This document shows, piece after piece, positions 6,327 through 10,664 of a stretch of 10,664 nt of DNA. Below the pieces are notes generated by a model. The model was not told the origin of the DNA. It was given only the letters and a program-made list of their open reading frames with translations, and searched no databases. The DNA lies in contig JAXDRV010000037.1 of assembly GCA_034090805.1 (NCBI GenBank), positions 1 through 10,664 of the forward strand, given 5' to 3'. The position numbers and the translations under genes are program-made. Origin of the DNA: Ornithomonoglobus_A sp034090805 (GTDB lineage Bacteria > Bacillota > Clostridia > UBA1381). The stretch's first letter is position 1. Every line of letters starts with the position of its first letter.

Positions 6327-7279
6327 ACTATCGAAACCCAATCCTTACGCTGCTTTATCTCCACGATTTCAAAGCCGTTTTCCTCAAGTGCCGCCTTAAC
6401 GTCATCCGTCCTGTCCTCGATTATTCCCGATGTGATAAAGACTCCGTCCTCTTTCATATATTCACGTGCCTTAGGCGTAAGTCCTATGATAACGTCCGCA
6501 ACTATATTAGCCGCAACAACATCGTATTTTCCTCCGATTTGGTGCTGAAGCTCCTCATCTGTCAGAATATTTCCCGCATATACGCTGTATTTAGACTTGT
6601 CAACGCCGTTTCTCTCCGCATTTGCATACGCTATATCAACCGCATTCGGATCAATATCCACAGCAACCGCCTTTTTTGCGCCGAGCATAAGCGAAATAAC
6701 CGAAAGTATCCCGCTGCCGCAGCCCAAATCAAGCATTTCCGAGCCTTCCGTTATATATTGTTCAAGGCTTTCAATGCAAAGCTGTGTCGTGTAATGCGAG
6801 CCTGTTCCGAACGTCATACCGGGATTTATGTTAAACACAACTCTGTCGGTTTCCTCCGAAAGCTCCTCCCATTCCGGTTTTATCAGGATTTTCTCGCCTA
6901 TTTCCATCGGATGGAAATATTTTTTCCAGTTATTTGCCCAATCCTCCTCGTTAAGAGCTGAGGTTTCCAGATCAAGTCTGCCAAATTCATTATCCGTATC
7001 AAGCTCCTTAAGCTCCGCAAGTGTGCTTTTTACCGCCGCCAGCATCTCATATCCCGCAGGATTATCACTCACATATGCCGATACCTTTGTTTCGCCCTCT
7101 TTGGACTTTATTAATTCCTCGTCAACATAATCCCAGTATTGCTTATTGTTTTCGAGAAAATCCTTGAAATCATTCTCATCGTCTATTTCAATACCGTTTA
7201 TGCCAAGCTGATAAAGCCTGCCGCTGACAGGCTCTATTCCCTCCGAGGTTGTATATATTGTTGCTTTTATCCAATCCAT
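6308..7279 (-). CDS. prmA: Ribosomal protein L11 methyltransferase
   Basis: PrmA trimethylates ribosomal protein L11 with S-adenosylmethionine. The 323-residue protein has an N-terminal substrate-recognition domain (about 1-100) that opens MDWIKATIYTT, much like Bacillus PrmA. Next is the linker EEDWANNWKKYFHP (111-124), then a Rossmann methyltransferase domain. Key motifs are NPGMTFGTGSHYTT (152-165), the SAM loop LDLGCGSGILS (183-193), the acidic VDIDP (207-211), AANIVADVI (256-264) and FITSGII (281-287), ending in DWVSIV. The usual DPG of the FGTG motif is NPG here, a mild change. GGAGG is 10 nt before ATG 7279 and 7 nt before an in-frame TTG (7282); the ATG fits the family. It follows rpoD by 18 nt in the same operon and overlaps the flavoprotein gene. 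Confidence 0.93.
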   Translation of the reverse strand: MDWIKATIYTTSEGIEPVSGRLYQLGINGIEIDDENDFKDFLENNKQYWDYVDEELIKSKEGETKVSAYVSDNPAGYEMLAAVKSTLAELKELDTDNEFGRLDLETSALNEEDWANNWKKYFHPMEIGEKILIKPEWEELSEETDRVVFNINPGMTFGTGSHYTTQLCIESLEQYITEGSEMLDLGCGSGILSVISLMLGAKKAVAVDIDPNAVDIAYANAERNGVDKSKYSVYAGNILTDEELQHQIGGKYDVVAANIVADVIIGLTPKAREYMKEDGVFITSGIIEDRTDDVKAALEENGFEIVEIKQRKDWVSIVCRQKK

Positions 7280-7289
7280 CAATAAACGT

Positions 7290-7294
7290 CCTCC
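7290..7294 (-). promoter_or_regulatory. Ribosome-binding site of prmA
   Basis: GGAGG lies between the rpoD stop and the prmA start, 10 nt from ATG 7279 and 7 nt from TTG 7282. It permits either start; they differ by one residue. Confidence 0.65.
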
Positions 7295-7297
7295 GTA

Positions 7298-8416
7298 TCA
7301 GTTATCAAGAAAATCCTTGAGCTTTTTGCTCCTTGACGGGTGGCGGAGCTTTCTTAATGCCTTTGCCTCTATCTGGCGAATACGCTCACGAGTTACATCA
7401 AACTCCTTGCCAACCTCCTCAAGAGTGCGCTGTCTGCCGTCATCAAGTCCGAAACGCAGCTTTAAAACCTTCGCCTCTCTCGGCGTAAGAGTTTTCAAAA
7501 CATCTCCGAGCTGCTCCTTTAACAGGACAAAGCTTGCCGCCTCAGAAGGTGCCGGAGCATCATCGTCCGGGATAAAATCTCCGAGATGACTGTCCTCCTC
7601 CTCACCTATCGGAGTTTCGAGCGAAACAGGCTCCTGTGATATTTTTGAGATTTCTCTTACCTTTTCAACCGACATATTAAGTCCCTTTGCAAGCTCCTCC
7701 GGGGTTGGCTCTCTGCCCAGCTCCTGAACGAGCTGTCTTGAAACTCTCACAAGCTTATTAATCGTTTCAACCATATGCACGGGTATTCTTATGGTTCTTG
7801 CCTGATCCGCTATCGCCCTTGTTATTGCCTGTCTTATCCACCATGTTGCATAGGTCGAGAATTTATATCCCTTTGTATAATCGAACTTGTCCACCGCTCT
7901 TATAAGACCGAGATTTCCCTCCTGGATAAGGTCAAGGAACAGCATACCTCTGCCCACATACCTTTTCGCAATCGACACAACAAGACGCAGATTCGCCTCG
8001 GCAAGCCGCTTTTTGGCATTTTCGTCACCGTCTGCCATTTTCTTTGCCAGCTCCGTGTCCTCGTCCGGGCTTAAAAGATCTACCTTACCTATTTCCTTAA
8101 GATACATCTTTACATGGTCGTCGATACTTATTCCGTCAGGTACCGATAAGTCCTCAAGCTCCTCCTTGGAGATTATCTCAACCTCCTCAAGCTCCTCAAG
8201 TTCCTTATCTATATCCTCCTCGGCAAGCTCAATCTTTTCCTGCTCAAGCGTATCGTAAAATGATTCTATATCCTCTGTCGATACCTCGGTCTCCGAAAAT
8301 GCGGCAACAACCTCCTTGAAGCTCAGCACTCCCTTTTTCTTGCCCTTTTCAATCAGGTTTTTTTTGATTTTTTCGATTTTTTCTATCGCTGCCGCGTCCA
8401 TTACATTTTCTTCCAT
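7298..8416 (-). CDS. rpoD: Primary RNA polymerase sigma factor (sigma-A/RpoD)
   Basis: This is the housekeeping sigma factor that directs core RNA polymerase to -35/-10 promoters like those in this window. The 372 residues carry region 1.1 (about 10-70), a strongly acidic linker (about 57-90), region 1.2 (DDHVKMYLKEIG, 99-110), region 2 with ANLRLVVSIAKRYVGRGM (141-158), LDLIQEGNLGLIRAVDKFDY (161-180) and the -10-recognising GYKFSTYATWWIRQAI (183-198), region 3 (about 218-285), and region 4 with LTPREAKVLKLRFGL (310-324) and the -35 helix-turn-helix TLEEVGKEFDVTRERIRQIE (331-350). The size suits Firmicutes SigA, without the long non-conserved insert of E. coli sigma-70. The start ATG 8416 shares its A with the dnaG stop (TAATG) and has GGAGG at 10 nt; an in-frame GTG at 8434 overlaps that GGAGG. 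This is the classical dnaG-rpoD pair, without rpsU. Confidence 0.97.
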   Translation of the reverse strand: MEENVMDAAAIEKIEKIKKNLIEKGKKKGVLSFKEVVAAFSETEVSTEDIESFYDTLEQEKIELAEEDIDKELEELEEVEIISKEELEDLSVPDGISIDDHVKMYLKEIGKVDLLSPDEDTELAKKMADGDENAKKRLAEANLRLVVSIAKRYVGRGMLFLDLIQEGNLGLIRAVDKFDYTKGYKFSTYATWWIRQAITRAIADQARTIRIPVHMVETINKLVRVSRQLVQELGREPTPEELAKGLNMSVEKVREISKISQEPVSLETPIGEEEDSHLGDFIPDDDAPAPSEAASFVLLKEQLGDVLKTLTPREAKVLKLRFGLDDGRQRTLEEVGKEFDVTRERIRQIEAKALRKLRHPSRSKKLKDFLDN

Positions 8417-10227
8417 TATACCGTTTCCTCCCACTTATTCCTTTCGCTGAGCAGTTTTTCACGCTCTTTCAGATATTCCGAAAGACGCTTGAAATCCTTT
8501 TCGCTGTCTATTTTCATCTGCAGGCGTTCAAGCCTTATATTATAAAGGAGTTCATGAACAGTAACCTCGTCACCGCTGTAGATCTCCATATTGTAAAACA
8601 CCGATGATGCCTCGTTCTCAAGCCCTGTATCGCCCGAAAACTCATTAAGTATCGCCGCCTCGTCGGGGTTCCTGCCGCTTTCGTAGCAGTCATAGAGCGC
8701 TTTTGCAAGCCGTCTGTAAATTTCTGTTGAAAAATCCGAGCTGTCCATCTCGGTGCTTGCTATTCTGTAAAGCTTTTTCGACGACGCTATAAGCGACAGC
8801 AGCCGCTTTTCCGCCTCAATCAAAGCCTTTGTAACCTTTTCTCCGGGCTTGTCCGCTGTCCTCTCGGCAGCCGGCTTTACCTCTTTTCTTAGCCATTTAT
8901 TATTCTTTTGCCCTTCGCTTATTTTATTCTTATAGCTTGCGTAAATTGCGTCCCTTGATATACCTGTTTCCTCCGAAATTTTTTTTATGTATGCGTCCAC
9001 CTCTACCGCATCGGTTACGGTTTTTAATGCTTCGGCAGCCTCGGATACAAATTTCACCTTGCTGTCGGTATCCGTTATGTCATATTTGCTCTTTATCAGC
9101 GAAATTTTAAATTCCGTTGACGGAACAGCCTTTTTTACTGCCTCTCGAAACGCAGCCGCACCGTTTTTCAGTATATATTCGTCCGGGTCCTTCGCTCCCT
9201 TAAGGCGCATGACCCTCGCACGTCCTCCGACTGACGATATTATCTCGATTGCCCGAAGTGCCGCCTTTTTTCCCGCCTCGTCACTGTCATAGCAGATAAT
9301 TATTTCGCTTGCGTAACGGCACATAATCTTTGCCTGATTTTCCGTTATCGCCGTTCCGAGCGTTGCAACTATATTTGTTATTCCCGCCTGATATGTTGAA
9401 ATAACGTCCATATATCCCTCGCACAGGATAAGCTCCGGCTCTTTGGAATTTTTTGCAATATTCAGCGAAAATAAATTCCGTCCTTTATCGAACGCAGCCG
9501 TTTCCGAGGAATTGAGATATTTGGGAATATTAAATCCGTTAATATCCTTTTTGTTGTGCATCACACGCCCGCCGAAGCCGATTACATTTCCTCTTACATC
9601 TATAATCGGAAACATTACACGATTTCGGAATTTATCTATCGTTACACCGTCACGCTCAACCGCCAGGCTTGCGTCACGCAGCTGTTCCTCCGTATATCCT
9701 TTGCTTTTAAGAAAATCCGTTAGCATCGTCCTTGATTTTGAATACGGAGCAAAGCCGAGTCCGTAGGTTATTATCGTTTTTTGAGATATTCGTCTTTCGG
9801 AAAAATATGCCCTTGCCGCCGCTCCGAGCTTTTCGTCCTTTAGGCAATTATAGAAAAATCTTGCGGCAAGCTTGTTCATTTCGAGTATCCGCTTGCGATT
9901 TTCGCTGTTTTTGTCGGTATACCCCTCCTTGTCCGGGAGCTGTATGCCCGCATTGTCGGCAAGCTGCTGTATCGCATCTGCATAGCTCAGATTTTCGGCA
10001 CGCATCACGAACTGAACGAGATTCCCGCTTGCGCCGCAGCCGAAGCAGTGGAAAAGCTGTTTTTCACGATTTACATGAAAGGAAGGCGTTTTCTCGCCGT
10101 GGAACGGGCAAAGCCCCATATAGTCCCTGCCCGCCTTTTTAAGGCTTGTGTAGCGTGAAACGTAGTCTATTATATCATTTTCGGAACAGATTTCCATAAA
10201 CAAATCATCCGAAATCCATTTCGGCAA
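8416..10227 (-). CDS. dnaG: DNA primase
   Basis: DnaG makes the RNA primers for chromosome replication with the replicative helicase. The 603-residue protein shows the standard order. A CHC2 zinc-binding domain has C40-x2-H43 and C61-x2-C64 (in GLCPFHGEKTPSF and HCFGCGASGN). The catalytic core has RNRVMFPI (201-208) and FGGRV (218-222). The TOPRIM domain has LCEGYMD (268-274, catalytic E270), the acidic CYDSDEAG (312-319, D314 and D316) and DPDEY (347-351). A C-terminal helicase-interaction region (about 465-603) is rich in charged helices. The start is TTG 10227, supported by AAAGGGGGAG 6 nt upstream; the nearby ATG at 10197 would trim conserved N-terminal sequence, and another ATG just after the TTG is out of frame. 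It is the first gene of the six-gene operon and overlaps rpoD by one base. Confidence 0.97.
   Translation of the reverse strand: MPKWISDDLFMEICSENDIIDYVSRYTSLKKAGRDYMGLCPFHGEKTPSFHVNREKQLFHCFGCGASGNLVQFVMRAENLSYADAIQQLADNAGIQLPDKEGYTDKNSENRKRILEMNKLAARFFYNCLKDEKLGAAARAYFSERRISQKTIITYGLGFAPYSKSRTMLTDFLKSKGYTEEQLRDASLAVERDGVTIDKFRNRVMFPIIDVRGNVIGFGGRVMHNKKDINGFNIPKYLNSSETAAFDKGRNLFSLNIAKNSKEPELILCEGYMDVISTYQAGITNIVATLGTAITENQAKIMCRYASEIIICYDSDEAGKKAALRAIEIISSVGGRARVMRLKGAKDPDEYILKNGAAAFREAVKKAVPSTEFKISLIKSKYDITDTDSKVKFVSEAAEALKTVTDAVEVDAYIKKISEETGISRDAIYASYKNKISEGQKNNKWLRKEVKPAAERTADKPGEKVTKALIEAEKRLLSLIASSKKLYRIASTEMDSSDFSTEIYRRLAKALYDCYESGRNPDEAAILNEFSGDTGLENEASSVFYNMEIYSGDEVTVHELLYNIRLERLQMKIDSEKDFKRLSEYLKEREKLLSERNKWEETV
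8427..8431 (-). promoter_or_regulatory. Ribosome-binding site deciding the rpoD start
   Basis: GGAGG inside the last codons of dnaG lies 10 nt before the rpoD ATG at 8416. It excludes the in-frame GTG at 8434, which overlaps it. Confidence 0.75.
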
Positions 10228-10233
10228 AGCGCA

Positions 10234-10243
10234 CTCCCCCTTT
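10234..10243 (-). promoter_or_regulatory. Ribosome-binding site supporting a TTG start of dnaG
   Basis: AAAGGGGGAG on the minus strand ends 6 nt before TTG 10227. A strong ribosome-binding site paired with a weak start codon is a common way to set a modest primase level. Confidence 0.7.
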
Positions 10244-10283
10244 CAATGCCTGTTTAAATAGGTTATAAATTGCAGGTTTCTGA

Positions 10284-10309
10284 ATTATAATACGACGTGC
10301 AAGCGTCAA
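10284..10309 (-). promoter_or_regulatory. Candidate promoter of the dnaG operon
   Basis: On the minus strand a perfect TATAAT (10289-10284) lies upstream of dnaG. The best -35 match, TTGACG (10309-10304), is only 14 bp away; shifting it one or two bases upstream gives TTTGAC or TTTTGA at 15 or 16 bp. The -10 is convincing and the -35 is poorly spaced, so activation or an alternative -35 is possible. The expected leader is about 50 nt. Confidence 0.45.
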
Positions 10310-10468
10310 AATCCTTTATTTTTTTCAAAATTCATATAATTTTTTATCTTCAGGCAGGCTCATGTATTCCGAGACTTTTCCGATAGCAAACCGAAAATTA
10401 AAACACTTTTCGGCAGTATAATAATATTTGCGTAAAGAAATTGTAAAACTGCACCTTCAAAAATGTGC
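10310..10468. other. Divergent spacer without a recognised gene
   Basis: This is the middle of the 359-bp gap between dnaG and the plus-strand gene at the right edge. It is AT-rich and holds a 7-bp inverted repeat, ccgaaaa (10391-10397) and ttttcgg (10407-10413), with a 9-nt loop. An open minus-strand stretch (10325-10456) has no credible start. I see no tRNA, riboswitch or protein gene here. Confidence 0.5.
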
Positions 10469-10497
10469 TTGACTTTTTTGTATAATGGTTGTATAAT
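10469..10497 (+). promoter_or_regulatory. Sigma-A promoter for the right-edge gene
   Basis: TTGACT (10469-10474) and TATAAT (10492-10497) are 17 bp apart, the same hexamers and spacing as the comF promoter. A second TATAAT at 10481-10486 lies 11 bp upstream within a short direct repeat, but no -35 box is placed for it. Transcription should start near 10504, giving a leader of about 83 nt. Confidence 0.8.
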
Positions 10498-10521
10498 AAC
10501 TATTGTATGATTAAAACAGGG

Positions 10522-10590
10522 ATGTTATGTAGGAGGCTCATTCGCTTCCGCTTTATATCCCACAAAGAAAGGAATGATTTTCAAACATGA
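10522..10590 (+). promoter_or_regulatory. Leader with short uORF and possible translational stem
   Basis: An open frame of 22 codons begins at ATG 10522 and ends at TGA 10588-10590, overlapping the ATG of the next gene (10587) as ATGA. Its own ribosome-binding site is poor: AGG directly abuts the ATG. A perfect AGGAGG (10531-10536) is 50 nt from the gene start, while a nearer AAAGGA (10568-10573) is 13 nt away. tcatt (10538-10542) can pair with aatga (10573-10577), with cttt/aaag inside; folding would mask the nearer site and bring AGGAGG to about 10 nt effective spacing. This is inference from weak pairing. Confidence 0.3.
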
Positions 10591-10664
10591 AGAAAAAGAG
10601 TATTGTTACTCTTTGCTTTGCCGTTATCGTTGCTGTATTGCTGAATGTTGTTGCCTTTTACGGC
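10587..10664 (+). CDS. N-terminal fragment of a membrane protein, probably SecD
   Basis: Only the first 26 codons are inside the window; the gene runs off the right edge. The fragment begins with a basic MKKKS, followed by a single hydrophobic helix ending in VVAFYG. This pattern fits the signal-anchor helix of SecD in Clostridia, which with SecF helps the SecYEG channel complete protein export using the proton gradient. The fragment is too short to exclude another membrane or exported protein. It has its own strong promoter and an 83-nt leader, and is divergent from dnaG. AAAGGA at 13 nt is a rather distant ribosome-binding site. Confidence 0.45.
   Translation, partial: MKKKSIVTLCFAVIVAVLLNVVAFYG

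Noticed and set aside
5565..6961. Long plus-strand open frames (5565-6209 and 6206-6961) antisense to the flavoprotein and prmA genes
   Set aside because: Their translations are Cys/Arg/Tyr-rich with no recognised family, while the minus-strand proteins are clearly conserved. They are mirror frames.
8417..8434. GTG start adding six residues to RpoD
   Set aside because: It overlaps the only good ribosome-binding site; ATG 8416 sits in a TAATG overlap and is properly spaced.
10325..10456. Open minus-strand stretch upstream of dnaG with a protein-like C-terminus
   Set aside because: It has only a late ATG, leaving 12 residues, no good ribosome-binding site and no family match. It could be a remnant, but the support is too weak.
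10481..10486. First of two TATAAT boxes as the main -10 of the right-edge gene
   Set aside because: It is only 6 bp from TTGACT, and 17 bp upstream is caaaaa; the second TATAAT has perfect spacing.
1..10664. CRISPR array, tRNA, rRNA, insertion sequence, prophage or defence system
   Set aside because: I found no regularly spaced repeats, transposase or integrase motifs, tRNA-like cloverleafs or defence-protein domains in either strand.

Overview
The window looks like chromosomal, mid-GC DNA from an anaerobic member of the Clostridia, most likely Oscillospiraceae/Ruminococcaceae. The basis is the family-level look of the proteins, strong Shine-Dalgarno (SD) sequences, near-consensus sigma-A promoters, and a flavodiiron-type protein encoded beside primase and the housekeeping sigma factor. 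The species cannot be named from the sequence alone. I see no phage, IS element, CRISPR array, tRNA or rRNA.

Layout. Positions 1-134 are non-coding and hold two perfect hairpins just past the end of a minus-strand SpoVB/MurJ-type flippase gene (135-1841). A 180-bp divergent control region (1842-2021) has back-to-back promoters, each with 17-bp spacing: one for the flippase, one for a plus-strand comF gene (2022-2714). Then comes a 202-bp spacer with an unexplained, strongly structured element, a candidate promoter and a GC-rich hairpin just before tmcAL (2917-4053). tmcAL ends tail-to-tail with, and overlaps by 8 bp, a minus-strand operon.

That operon is transcribed from about 10280 down to 4046: dnaG, rpoD, prmA, an FprA-like flavoprotein, a COG1768-like metallophosphoesterase and yfcE. 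The genes are tightly coupled. dnaG/rpoD and flavoprotein/phosphoesterase are joined by TAATG stop-start overlaps, prmA/flavoprotein overlap by 19 bp, and the other gaps are 5 and 18 nt. It therefore joins replication priming, housekeeping transcription and ribosomal-protein methylation to three less characterised proteins. Upstream lies a 359-bp divergent region with a very good promoter and an 83-nt leader for a plus-strand gene. Only the first 26 codons of that gene are present; it is probably secD.

Most interesting points. (1) The FprA-like protein has a plausible FMN-binding flavodoxin half, but its beta-lactamase-like half has lost nearly every diiron ligand, so it is unlikely to be a normal oxygen or nitric-oxide reductase. 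(2) The 85-nt, three-stem element at 2773-2857 explains no known feature and may be a dispersed repeat or a structured RNA. (3) The leader before the probable secD gene holds a 22-codon open frame ending in a stop-start overlap, plus a weak stem that would bring a distant, perfect AGGAGG to a usable distance. No clearly new multi-gene system is present; most of the window is core housekeeping DNA.
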